A stretch of DNA of 23,880 nt from positions 1 to 23,880 of IMG/VR virus record IMGVR_UViG_3300021959_000385, one strand, 5' to 3'. Each line of letters begins with the position of its first letter. Positions within the stretch are counted from its first letter, which is position 1. Positions 15,632-22,434 of this stretch are shown here, in pieces. Origin of the DNA: a virus. A model generated the notes under the pieces. That model had not been told where the DNA came from, made no database searches, and saw only the letters and a program-made list of their open reading frames with translations. Made by a program: the position numbers and the translations under genes.

Positions 15632-16110
15632 TGAAATTTAATAAAATCAAAAACATTATTGGATCCCTGGCACCAACTTTAGGATCTGCCTTGGGTGGGC
15701 CAGTAGGTGGGATGGCCGCTAACTTAGTTGCAGAGGTTCTGGGCTGTGATCCATCACCAAGAAAAATAGAACAAGCAATACACAATGCAACACCAGAACA
15801 ATTGTTGGCCCTTAAAAATGCTGAGTTAGAATTTGAGGCCCAAATGAAGCAAATGGATGTCGATGTATTTGCCCTGGAAACACAGGATATACAAAATGCC
15901 AGATCTGCTTTTTCTAAAGATTGGACACCTAGATTTTTAGGATCTATAACTGTGCTTGGTTTTATGGCCTACATATTTTTAATTACTATCTATCCAGTCA
16001 ATGAAAATGCAGATGATGTGGTTAATTTAATTTTGGGCTATTTTTCTGGAATTGCCTCAGCTGTTATTAGTTTTTATTTTGGAGCTAGTAATAAGGCTGA
16101 GGATAAATAA
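15631..16110 (+). CDS. GTA-type 3-TM holin
   Basis: 159 residues. The N-terminus 'IIGSLAPTLGSALGGPVGGM' matches the conserved start of the GTA_holin_3TM family, known from alphaproteobacterial gene transfer agents and phages. A helical charged middle ('EFEAQMKQMDVDVFALETQD') is followed by 'RSAFSKDWTPRFLG' and two membrane helices at about 107-125 and 131-152. The holin would open the inner membrane and free the lysozyme encoded next, with which it overlaps by one base. The upstream pair of small membrane proteins makes this a three-part membrane lysis set. Confidence 0.8.
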   Translation: MKFNKIKNIIGSLAPTLGSALGGPVGGMAANLVAEVLGCDPSPRKIEQAIHNATPEQLLALKNAELEFEAQMKQMDVDVFALETQDIQNARSAFSKDWTPRFLGSITVLGFMAYIFLITIYPVNENADDVVNLILGYFSGIASAVISFYFGASNKAEDK

Positions 16111-16586
16111 TGTACATGGTCATGCGAGAAGATAAGCATTTTGATAGAGATCTAATTAGATCCAGATTAAAAGATTTTGAGGGTGTAGTGTTAAAGGCCT
16201 ATGAATGTTCCCAGGGCTATACTTCAATTGGTGTTGGCCGCAATTTAGATTCCAGGGGAATAACAGAAGATGAAGCTATGTATCTTTTAAAAAATGATAT
16301 TGAATCTGTATTTAAAGACCTGGATAAGCATTTAGAAATTTGGAGATCTTACCCATTAGAGGCCCAATATGTTTTTATAGATCTCTGCTTTAATTTGGGG
16401 ATCCATACATTATTATCATTTAGAAAAACCCTGGCCTTTTGTGAATTAGGCGAATGGGAAAGGGCTGCTTCTGAGTTATTAGATTCCAGGTATGCCAGGC
16501 AAGTGGGGAGAAGGGCAATTTTTAATTCTGAGGAGTTAGCCAAATGTCAAAATCTAACCAAGAAAACCATAACGCCAAACGCTTAG
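16110..16586 (+). CDS. T4-type lysozyme endolysin (GH24) with E-C-S active site
   Basis: 158 residues, muramidase cleaving peptidoglycan glycan strands. The motif 'LKDFEGVVLKAYECSQGYTS' followed by I-G-V-G-R lines up with T4 lysozyme: Glu24 matches E11, Cys33 replaces D20, Ser39 replaces T26, and Arg44 replaces H31. 'FIDLCFNLG' and 'RYARQVGRRA' match the C-terminal lobe. A Cys at the Asp position is known to work (T4 D20C; phage P1 Lyz). No signal or SAR segment is seen, so release should depend on the holin. ATG 16110 overlaps the holin stop; ATG 16122 is an alternative start. Confidence 0.88.
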   Translation: MYMVMREDKHFDRDLIRSRLKDFEGVVLKAYECSQGYTSIGVGRNLDSRGITEDEAMYLLKNDIESVFKDLDKHLEIWRSYPLEAQYVFIDLCFNLGIHTLLSFRKTLAFCELGEWERAASELLDSRYARQVGRRAIFNSEELAKCQNLTKKTITPNA

Positions 16587-16984
16587 GATCCCTGGGAGAA
16601 TCAATAGTCAAATCATGTTTGCTTGAATACTCAGACTTTTGCTATGAAACTTGCGAATCACACCCAGCAGATCTTATCGTTGAATTTGGTAATGCCCTAT
16701 ATAAGGTGCAAGTTAAATCCAGGAACAAATCAAAAGAAGGCAAGTACACATTTCCCATTGAAAGCCACAGGTCTAAATCTGTTACGCACCAGCATTATCA
16801 TTGCGACATTTACGCTTTTGTATTTTTCCCAGATAAGAGAATCCTCTTTGTACCAAACACAAGCGGCCAGAAGTATTTTGTGTACCAGGAAACAGTCATG
16901 GTGGACAACATGGAATATGACACACTCCAGGACACTTTAGGATCACTTTCACAGGTACCAGTTTTAGATAATCTTTTAGATTAA
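16544..16984 (+). CDS. Small PD-(D/E)XK nuclease-like protein
   Basis: 146 residues, overlapping the lysozyme by 43 bases with its own AGGAG site (16531-16535). 'RLGSLGES' (Glu19), 'HPADLIVEF' (Asp43) and 'YKVQVKS' (Gln56-x-Lys58) form the G-x-x-G-E ... D ... Q-x-K core of small PD-(D/E)XK endonucleases, near the group of intron endonuclease-like/Holliday-junction-resolvase-like proteins. A role in recombination, host DNA breakdown or mobile endonuclease activity is possible. It is the last gene before the methyltransferase cassette; a partner in restriction cannot be shown. Confidence 0.65.
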   Translation: MSKSNQENHNAKRLGSLGESIVKSCLLEYSDFCYETCESHPADLIVEFGNALYKVQVKSRNKSKEGKYTFPIESHRSKSVTHQHYHCDIYAFVFFPDKRILFVPNTSGQKYFVYQETVMVDNMEYDTLQDTLGSLSQVPVLDNLLD

Positions 16985-16985
16985 A

Positions 16986-17034
16986 ATTTATAAATAACAA
17001 ACTATCTTTGCATATATATATATTTATACATATC
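16986..17034 (+). promoter_or_regulatory. TATAAATA element and AT block before the methyltransferase
   Basis: Begins with ATTTATAAATAACAAACTAT, identical over 20 bases to 18583-18602, and continues into alternating AT (CATATATATATATTTATACA), also similar to the other copy. It lies in the 85-base gap before the methyltransferase. This is a likely promoter. The two copies flank the gene as direct repeats. Confidence 0.5.
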
Positions 17035-17069
17035 ATAGGGGGTATGTTATTTATAAATTGAGGTAAAAC

Positions 17070-18581
17070 ATGAATGTATTAAGTTTGTTTGACGGAATGA
17101 GTTGTGGAATGATCGCTTTAGATCGTTTAGGTATCAAAGTAGATAATTATTACGCCAGTGAGATTGATAAGTATGCAATCCAAGTAAGCCAAGCCAATTA
17201 CCCAGATATTGTTCAATTAGGAGATGTTACTAATTGGCAAGAGTGGGATATAGATTGGGCCACCATAGATTTGGTTACAGGTGGTTTTCCATGTCAGTCT
17301 TGGTCATTAGCAGGTAAACAGTTAGGTGATAAAGACGAAAGGGGAATGTTGTTTTGGGTGATGTTAGACATCATACAAAAAGTTATGGAAAACAATCCTA
17401 ACGCTTATTACCTCATGGAAAATGTAAAGATGAAAAAAGAGTTTGAGGAATATATAACCATGCACACTCAAAACGCTTTACCAAATGTTTATAAATATTT
17501 TATTAACAGCTCTTTGGTTTCTGCTCAGTCAAGACAGCGTTACTATTGGACTAACATTCCCAATGTTGAGCAACCTAAAGAGAGGGGAATTGTTTTAAGA
17601 GACATTTTGGAGGCTAACACTTCTAATGAATATCTTGCAGGAGAAAACCTACAAAAGAATTATAAAGGTGGCAATCAACTAAACCCAAACTATAAAAGCC
17701 AAGCGAATACTATCCATGATGTTGATGGCAAGTCTGGAACAATTTGTGCAGGTACTCATGGTTATGCCAATGGTTATGTTGGTGGTGTTGATCCTAAGTA
17801 TCATTTATCAGACAAGGCTATTGCTTACATGAATAGAGGTAGTGAAAAATACACAGGCAAAAAAACAAGAGCAGAACATTACATAAAACATGAAAGCGAA
17901 AAGTCCAAAACACTTACTGCCAATATGCACAAAGGAGTTCCCTATGGGGTTATTGCTATTGATAAACCCAAACACAAAGAGCAAGACCATTTAAAGCAAT
18001 TCAAAATAAAAGACGAAACAGTACCTAAGTATGTACCTAATGAAGAAGGAGACTTTTGCGATCCTTATAATAAAAAAATGATTAAAGGAGATAAATCTAC
18101 AACACTTAGGACAAATTCATCTAATGGTAATACTTGGATAAAACAAACTAGCGATAAACCTCAACATATAGGAACAGCAGTTGATGTTAATGGACACGAT
18201 ATTTTAAAGCGTGTGTATTCGCCTGATGGTAAGTCTCCTACTTTAAATACTTGTGGCGGTGGTAATACTCATGCAAAGGTTGTATGTGGTGCTTGGCGAG
18301 GTAGATACAACCAAGATGGATCAACAAGTCAAAAGTTAGAATTACGCAAAGATAATAAAACCAACACTATTACTACAGTACAAAAGGATAATGTTTTAAC
18401 CAAAGATGAAGTCTATTGGCGAAAGCTCACACCTTTAGAATGTATGCGTCTCCAAACAGTCCAGGACGATTATTTGATGCCTGTTTCAAACACGCAGAAA
18501 TATAAACTTTTAGGCAATGGTTGGACGATAGAAGTCATAGCTCACATCTTACAAAATATGGATCTCTTTTTTGATGCCTAA
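17070..18581 (+). CDS. C5 cytosine DNA methyltransferase, possibly multi-target
   Basis: 503 residues, ATG behind GAGGT. Motif I is 'LFDGMSCG' (residues 6-13), motif IV 'GGFPCQSWS' with nucleophile Cys75, motif VI E117-N-V, motif VIII 'QSRQR' (Arg155, Arg157), motif IX 'PLECMRLQTV', and motif X 'LLGNG' around Asn483. All catalytic parts are intact. The recognition region (about 165-440) is long and holds five spaced copies of K-S/T-x-T-L/I (near residues 221, 278, 341, 387, 430). It probably protects phage DNA from host enzymes. It has its own promoter-like repeat on both sides and only one CCWGG, unlike the backbone, so it looks like an acquired moron. No restriction partner is adjacent. Confidence 0.92.
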   Translation: MNVLSLFDGMSCGMIALDRLGIKVDNYYASEIDKYAIQVSQANYPDIVQLGDVTNWQEWDIDWATIDLVTGGFPCQSWSLAGKQLGDKDERGMLFWVMLDIIQKVMENNPNAYYLMENVKMKKEFEEYITMHTQNALPNVYKYFINSSLVSAQSRQRYYWTNIPNVEQPKERGIVLRDILEANTSNEYLAGENLQKNYKGGNQLNPNYKSQANTIHDVDGKSGTICAGTHGYANGYVGGVDPKYHLSDKAIAYMNRGSEKYTGKKTRAEHYIKHESEKSKTLTANMHKGVPYGVIAIDKPKHKEQDHLKQFKIKDETVPKYVPNEEGDFCDPYNKKMIKGDKSTTLRTNSSNGNTWIKQTSDKPQHIGTAVDVNGHDILKRVYSPDGKSPTLNTCGGGNTHAKVVCGAWRGRYNQDGSTSQKLELRKDNKTNTITTVQKDNVLTKDEVYWRKLTPLECMRLQTVQDDYLMPVSNTQKYKLLGNGWTIEVIAHILQNMDLFFDA

Positions 18582-18582
18582 T

Positions 18583-18630
18583 ATTTATAAATAACAAACT
18601 ATGTAGACATATATATAAATATATACGATA
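18583..18630 (+). promoter_or_regulatory. TATAAATA element after the methyltransferase
   Basis: Second copy of the 20-base block at 16986-17005, followed by ACATATATATAAATATATAC. It begins one base after the methyltransferase stop and probably drives the genes from 18677. Confidence 0.5.
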
Positions 18631-18676
18631 ATACTCTAGTGTTAACAATTAAGGGAAACCTAGGGAGAAAATTAAC

Positions 18677-19102
18677 ATGAGAATACAACTAAAAGAAAAA
18701 ACAGACTGGGAAGGCAACTTTAATGGTTATTTTGAGGTTTACTTAAATGGCAGACCAGTTGGTAATGATGCTCAGTCAGTAAATTTGACTAAAGAATTTG
18801 ATACATTAGGTTTTGAAAGCATCAAAGTCAATAAGGTTGAGCATTCTTACCAAATGGAAATTATTACTGGAAAAACTAAAACTGGTAAAGTATTTGAAAT
18901 TTATGGTGGTAGAAAATCAGGTGGTAGTAGAAATGACTGGTTTTTAGAAGTTGATGGTGTGTGTGTTGGTTATGAAAAATGTGCAAAACATCTTATTCAA
19001 CTATTATGTTGTGTTAGTTGGGATGAAGATCAAATAGAACTTTCACAAGGTCATTACAAAAGAGACTTGCAAAAGCGTTTAGCTAAAATGGGTGCTGCAT
19101 AA
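18677..19102 (+). CDS. Unknown protein in the methyltransferase cassette
   Basis: 141 residues with AGGGAG before ATG 18677. The N-terminus ('KTDWEGNFNGYFEVYLNG') and the middle ('VFEIYGGRKSGGSRNDWFLE') read as beta strands, followed by a C-terminal helix region with 'CAKHLIQLLCCVSWDEDQ'. No signal or membrane segment and no known motif are visible. It has its own promoter-like element and a CCWGG-free sequence like the methyltransferase, so it probably arrived with it. It might be an accessory or defence-related protein; I do not recognise it. Confidence 0.6.
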   Translation: MRIQLKEKTDWEGNFNGYFEVYLNGRPVGNDAQSVNLTKEFDTLGFESIKVNKVEHSYQMEIITGKTKTGKVFEIYGGRKSGGSRNDWFLEVDGVCVGYEKCAKHLIQLLCCVSWDEDQIELSQGHYKRDLQKRLAKMGAA

Positions 19103-19257
19103 TGTTTAATTTAATATTAATTGGCCTGCTATTTATACTTATTAAATACACATTTGTTATGTATAAAGCCCTCAGATCTCATCTAAGGCGTGAAAGGATA
19201 TGGAAGCACATTCCATTGTCCATGCGATTAAACTACGACCAACGCAATGTTAAGTAG
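19102..19257 (+). CDS. 51-residue single-pass membrane protein
   Basis: ATG 19102 overlaps the stop of the previous gene (TAATG). The protein has a membrane helix at about residues 3-20 ('NLILIGLLFILIKYTFVMY'), followed by a basic tail rich in Arg, Lys and His. It overlaps the next tiny ORF by 11 bases. The tight overlaps support it as a real gene. The function is unknown. Confidence 0.5.
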   Translation: MFNLILIGLLFILIKYTFVMYKALRSHLRRERIWKHIPLSMRLNYDQRNVK

Positions 19258-19339
19258 TATTGATTGGGTCTTGGTTCAGCTGCAACTTGCAGCTGGCCTG
19301 GCACCCATGTTAGTAATTTTGTACTTTTTAAATAAATAA
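19247..19339 (+). CDS. 30-residue hydrophobic peptide
   Basis: ATG 19247 to TAA 19337-19339, overlapping the previous gene by 11 bases. The product is nearly all hydrophobic ('LAAGLAPMLVILYFLNK'), with one membrane helix. It contains a perfect 19-base palindrome (19277-19295) whose coding effect is Q-L-Q-L-A-A. It could be a membrane microprotein or a chance frame. Confidence 0.35.
   Translation: MLSSIDWVLVQLQLAAGLAPMLVILYFLNK
19277..19295. repeat. Perfect palindrome with 9-base arms
   Basis: CAGCTGCAA - C - TTGCAGCTG. The one-base centre makes it a poor hairpin but a good dimer-binding site. It lies 115 bases before the recombinase-like gene. Confidence 0.5.
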
Positions 19340-19357
19340 GAGTAGGATTGTTACTTA

Positions 19358-19376
19358 CAAATATATATAAATATAA
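19358..19376 (+). promoter_or_regulatory. TATAAATA element before the recombinase-like gene
   Basis: ACAAATATATATAAATATA, with core TATAAATA at 19366-19373, stands in the 70-base gap before TTG 19410. It is the weaker form without the AACAAA extension. TAGGGGGTA follows at 19395-19403 and resembles the segment before the methyltransferase. Confidence 0.4.
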
Positions 19377-19409
19377 TTTAAGTATTGATATTTATAGGGG
19401 GTAAAAGAA

Positions 19410-20114
19410 TTGAGTGATATTTTAAGAGAGACATCCAATCTCATAAAACTTAGGAATAGAGTGGTTGTTTACTTGCCAAACAAAAAAGTAAAAACCAGGC
19501 AGTTGGCCGCAGACTTACTGAACCTGGAAAAGCATAAGCTGGCAAATTGCCTAGATATGTTTATAGATAAACCAACAAAAAAACCAAAAGATAAACCAGA
19601 GCTAAGAAGGGCGGTTGCTTTGTGTAACAGCAAGGCTAACACTGATTTAATAATTCCAGATCTTGGAACGCTGGCCCAGAGCATATATTTTATTGCTGAG
19701 GTTTCAGCTTTAAAGAGCTTAAAATTTTATGTGGCCACCAGGCCCGCAAGATCCAATGATATTTTATTGCTGCCAATGGACATATTAACGATGGCCAGCA
19801 TTGCAGAAAACATTAGAAAAGATGTCAGAATAAAAACCAAAGCCAGGCTCCAGGAGTTAAAAGATCAAGGAGTGCAATTAGGTGCACCAGATCCAATGGC
19901 TTCACTGGCAATAGCTCATGCAGCCAACAGGGAGATTGCAGACGATTATGCAAAACAGGTTATGCCAATTATTCGTGAGATCCAGGGCCTGGGCCACAGA
20001 ACTTTGACAGACATCGCCAAAATGTTAAATGCCAGGGGGGTTGAAACTGCAAAGGGTGGCAAGTTTTACCCAACGACTGTAAAGAATATTTTAAATAGAT
20101 CTAAATTTTTATAG
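19410..20114 (+). CDS. Degenerate serine-recombinase-family protein (likely inactive)
   Basis: 234 residues, start TTG 19410 after AGGGGG. The C-terminal half 'IIREIQGLGHRTLTDIAKML' then 'NARGVETAKGG' and 'TVKNILNRS' is the helix-turn-helix DNA-binding domain of resolvase-family recombinases, and 'KTKARLQELKDQGVQLG' matches the linker helix of that family. The N-terminal domain keeps the fold pattern, but the nucleophile motif Y-x-R-x-S is replaced by 'VYLPNKK' and the L-D-R-L-S-R motif by 'LGTLAQS', so catalytic Ser and Arg are gone. It should bind DNA without cutting it. A regulatory or DNA-architecture role is likely; it is followed by a winged-helix regulator nine bases later. Confidence 0.75.
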   Translation: MSDILRETSNLIKLRNRVVVYLPNKKVKTRQLAADLLNLEKHKLANCLDMFIDKPTKKPKDKPELRRAVALCNSKANTDLIIPDLGTLAQSIYFIAEVSALKSLKFYVATRPARSNDILLLPMDILTMASIAENIRKDVRIKTKARLQELKDQGVQLGAPDPMASLAIAHAANREIADDYAKQVMPIIREIQGLGHRTLTDIAKMLNARGVETAKGGKFYPTTVKNILNRSKFL

Positions 20115-20123
20115 GAGATAAAT

Positions 20124-20651
20124 ATGGATAAGCACGTTTTTAAAAGTTTTTTAAATTATAAGCTTGATGTTATGCAGGAGGAATACAACTACAGCAAATT
20201 CTCAAAAGTTGTAACTGTAGATCATGGAGAAAGAATGGTTACTTACCACATTGTAAATGCACATATTGATGGTAAAAGCCCAACGCAAACTGAGTTAATA
20301 CATGATTGCGGTATTCCTCACTCAACGCTGAGAAAGATATTAAAAAAATTAATAGTTATGGAATACATTATTGAAATACCTTCAGGCAAAGATCATAGAT
20401 TTAAACATTATGCACCAACAGAAATGGCTTTAGAGGGTTTTAAAATACATACGGCAAGGCATTTTAAAACTTTGCTTAGGGTTGCAACAGAAACTTTAAG
20501 CAAATCTGAGCAGCAAAAAGTTGACATTCAACTTTTAACAAAAATTTTAAATTCTTGTTGCGGAAGTTACGCTGACTATAAAGCCTATGGCGATTTTGAT
20601 TTAAACACGCTTGATGAGGTGTTGTATCAAATGGCTAGTAAAAAAAAATAG
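20124..20651 (+). CDS. Winged helix-turn-helix regulator (MarR-like fold)
   Basis: 175 residues with AGGAG before ATG 20124. Residues about 40-105 form a winged helix: 'TQTELIHDCGIPHSTLRKIL' is the recognition part, 'KKLIVMEYIIEIPSGKDHRF' the wing, and 'YAPTEMALEGF' closes it, as in MarR-like proteins. The C-terminal part is helical ('SKSEQQKVDIQLLTKILNSC'). It probably forms a dimer and represses a phage promoter. The 30-base imperfect palindrome directly after its stop is a candidate site. It likely shares a transcript with the recombinase-like gene. Confidence 0.7.
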   Translation: MDKHVFKSFLNYKLDVMQEEYNYSKFSKVVTVDHGERMVTYHIVNAHIDGKSPTQTELIHDCGIPHSTLRKILKKLIVMEYIIEIPSGKDHRFKHYAPTEMALEGFKIHTARHFKTLLRVATETLSKSEQQKVDIQLLTKILNSCCGSYADYKAYGDFDLNTLDEVLYQMASKKK

Positions 20652-20680
20652 TGTTACACAATAGCACTATTGTATGACAC
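20651..20680. promoter_or_regulatory. 30-base imperfect palindrome after the regulator gene
   Basis: Arms 20651-20664 and 20667-20680 match in 11 of 14 positions around a CA centre (inner arms ACAATAG / CTATTGT perfect, outer arms GTGT / ACAC perfect). A T run follows at 20693-20699. It may be an operator for the nearby regulator. The T run sits too far away for a classic terminator, though a weak terminator is possible. Confidence 0.45.
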
Positions 20681-20727
20681 TAATAATTGCTGTTTTTTTA
20701 ATTTAAGCATTGACCAGAGTTAAATAA

Positions 20728-20748
20728 AATATAAATATACAAATATAA
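20728..20748 (+). promoter_or_regulatory. TATAAATA element before 20759
   Basis: Core TATAAATA at 20730-20737, then ACAAATATAAA. It lies in the 107-base gap between the regulator and the next gene. Confidence 0.4.
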
Positions 20749-20758
20749 AAAAAACATA

Positions 20759-21058
20759 ATGAGCATTAAGCAACAAAAACAATTTAAAACACATACTGGG
20801 CTAAGACAGTATGAAGGGCAGAGAAGGGTGCCAGTTTGTAGAAGGCTAATCTTTTTAAGAGACACCAGGGAGAACATTATTAACAGCACAGACGAAATCA
20901 TGCAAATGTGCCAGGACATTCAAAAAGCGACCAGGCAAAAAACTGCATTGTATATGCTGCAACTGCAAACGGATCACTTTGTTGAGCAATGCAACCAGTC
21001 AATTAAATCTACGGCCAACGATGATGGCAATGATTATCACTACAAAGGGGTGAAATAA
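20759..21058 (+). CDS. Unknown basic helical protein
   Basis: 99 residues, basic at the N-terminus ('HTGLRQYEGQRRVPVCRRL') and helical after ('TDEIMQMCQDIQKATRQ'). No membrane segment or known motif. ATG 20759 follows an A-rich stretch with no Shine-Dalgarno. CCAGG occurs three times, so it belongs to the backbone. It opens the run of early-type genes leading to the exonuclease. Function unknown. Confidence 0.6.
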   Translation: MSIKQQKQFKTHTGLRQYEGQRRVPVCRRLIFLRDTRENIINSTDEIMQMCQDIQKATRQKTALYMLQLQTDHFVEQCNQSIKSTANDDGNDYHYKGVK

Positions 21059-21098
21059 TGCTGGTTACCCTTTTGTTATTTACAAGGAGTTTATAAAC

Positions 21099-21437
21099 AT
21101 GGACTATTTTAAACAGCCAGAATTAAACATTGCAGCAGCAGGCGATAGCGGCTCAATGAATTTATGTAAAGTAAAAAAGACTTCGCATAATATATACTTT
21201 GACAAACAAAACAGATTTCCAGAACTTCCCAACAATTCTAACAAACCTGAAAAGACAGGATCCAAAAGTATAGCATTAAATGTAGTGGGCAAGCCCGCAA
21301 AGGTGCTATTTAAAAGCAATCTCATTTCAGCTGTAACCAATGATTATGGCCAGACCCTTTTGGAGCTTATAAACCAAAAACAACCAATTCAGCTGCGAGA
21401 TAGCGTGGATGAAGTCAATAATTTATTAAGGAGATAG
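21099..21437 (+). CDS. Unknown protein before the exonuclease
   Basis: 112 residues with AGGAG (21084-21088) before ATG 21099. The N-terminal half is polar and likely disordered ('NRFPELPNNSNKPEKTGS'). The C-terminal half 'IALNVVGKPAKVLFKSNLI' and 'LLELINQKQPIQLRDSVDEV' looks like a small mixed fold. It ends three bases before the YqaJ-like gene, which has its AGGAG inside this ORF, so the two are probably co-translated. A role helping the exonuclease is only inference. Confidence 0.6.
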   Translation: MDYFKQPELNIAAAGDSGSMNLCKVKKTSHNIYFDKQNRFPELPNNSNKPEKTGSKSIALNVVGKPAKVLFKSNLISAVTNDYGQTLLELINQKQPIQLRDSVDEVNNLLRR

Positions 21438-21439
21438 CT

Positions 21440-22387
21440 ATGGGTACAGTGGGAAAAATTACAGACGATGGATATGCAAGTTGCAGTTTACTTCCAAGAA
21501 TATGGGCCAAAGAAGTTGTTACTTTGGATAATTGCATAAGGGCCAGGAAGGGTGAAAGTGTTAGAACGCCTGGCAACAGAATTACAGAGATGGGAAATGT
21601 CTTGGAAGAACCATGCATTATTAGAGCGGCAGAGTTGCTTGGGTTAAAAGATTTAGAGCCAGACGTGCAACAAAGATTCAATCATTCTACATTGCCTTTA
21701 CAAGCTTCATTAGATGCAAGGGCCGTGGCAGATAACTTGGTCATACAAGATGATCCAGAGTGGGGTATATACACTCCTGGAGCTTCCAAGTTATTGCTCG
21801 ACGGCCCAGGAGTTATTGAAAACAAAGTTACCAGGGATTATCCAGGCAAAGAGTTAGAGGAGTGGCGTGGTCTATTACAGATGCAAGGCCAGATGGAAGT
21901 GATGGATTATAACTGGGGCGTTGTTAGTGTCTTATACCAATCAACAGATTTTAGGATCTATGTATTTAAAAGAGATCCAACATTTGCAGATCTTCTGGCT
22001 GAAAAGATTAATGATTTTGAAAGAAGGATTGTTAAGGAAGATTATTGGCCTGCAAAAGTGGCCAGTGATACCCACTTAATCTACAAAGACATCCTGGACA
22101 AAGAAGATGTCAAAAAATTAGATTCTGGCGTTGAAGATACCATTGCTCAATACGAGGCCACAAAAAAGATTATTAAAGACATGGAAGCTGCAAGGGATGA
22201 ATTGAACTTGCTGCTGATGAATGAAATGGGAAACCATGTAAAAGGCCAGGTGGGCAGCTATGAAATATCATTGCCAACATCCACCAGGAAACCAACTGCT
22301 AGAAAAATTGTAGAAGCCAATCCTGGCGGAACATTTAGAGCAAAAACAGTAAGGGTTAAAAAACTAAAAGAAGGGCGGCACGCTTAG
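21440..22387 (+). CDS. YqaJ / lambda-exonuclease-type recombination nuclease
   Basis: 315 residues, ATG behind AGGAG. The PD-(D/E)XK core is visible: 'MGNVLEEP' with Glu56, 'LQASLDARAV' with Asp92, 'GVIENKVTRD' with Glu127-x-Lys129, and 'LLQMQGQMEV', the Q-x-x-x-Q-M helix typical of YqaJ. These enzymes resect one strand of a DNA end to prepare it for annealing. About 20 residues before E127 ('WGIYTPGASKLLLDGPG') form an extra loop. The C-terminal 80 residues add a helix ('AQYEATKKIIKDMEAARDEL') and a lysine-rich tail. A partner annealing protein is not in this window; the 23467 gene may be an ssDNA-binding partner. Confidence 0.85.
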   Translation: MGTVGKITDDGYASCSLLPRIWAKEVVTLDNCIRARKGESVRTPGNRITEMGNVLEEPCIIRAAELLGLKDLEPDVQQRFNHSTLPLQASLDARAVADNLVIQDDPEWGIYTPGASKLLLDGPGVIENKVTRDYPGKELEEWRGLLQMQGQMEVMDYNWGVVSVLYQSTDFRIYVFKRDPTFADLLAEKINDFERRIVKEDYWPAKVASDTHLIYKDILDKEDVKKLDSGVEDTIAQYEATKKIIKDMEAARDELNLLLMNEMGNHVKGQVGSYEISLPTSTRKPTARKIVEANPGGTFRAKTVRVKKLKEGRHA

Positions 22388-22434
22388 GGAGCAAACTTAG
22401 GAGAGTTATTGCACCGCCCATTAGAGATTATAAG

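Noticed and set aside
17044-17061. Five-codon ORF (MLFIN) ending inside the methyltransferase ribosome site
   Set aside because: The GGGGG run is too close to its ATG to serve as a ribosome site, and so short a frame is expected by chance.
17070-18581. Restriction-modification system with the 16544 nuclease
   Set aside because: The nuclease lies in a different operon, belongs to the palindrome-rich backbone, and shows no restriction-enzyme-specific pattern; the methyltransferase looks like a stand-alone phage enzyme.
19410-20114. Active integrase/resolvase indicating a temperate phage
   Set aside because: The catalytic Ser and Arg motifs are missing, and no attachment-site pair or repressor module is visible.
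20651-20700. Rho-independent terminator
   Set aside because: The stem is AT-rich with a two-base centre, and the T run begins about 12 bases after it, so it does not fit the usual form.
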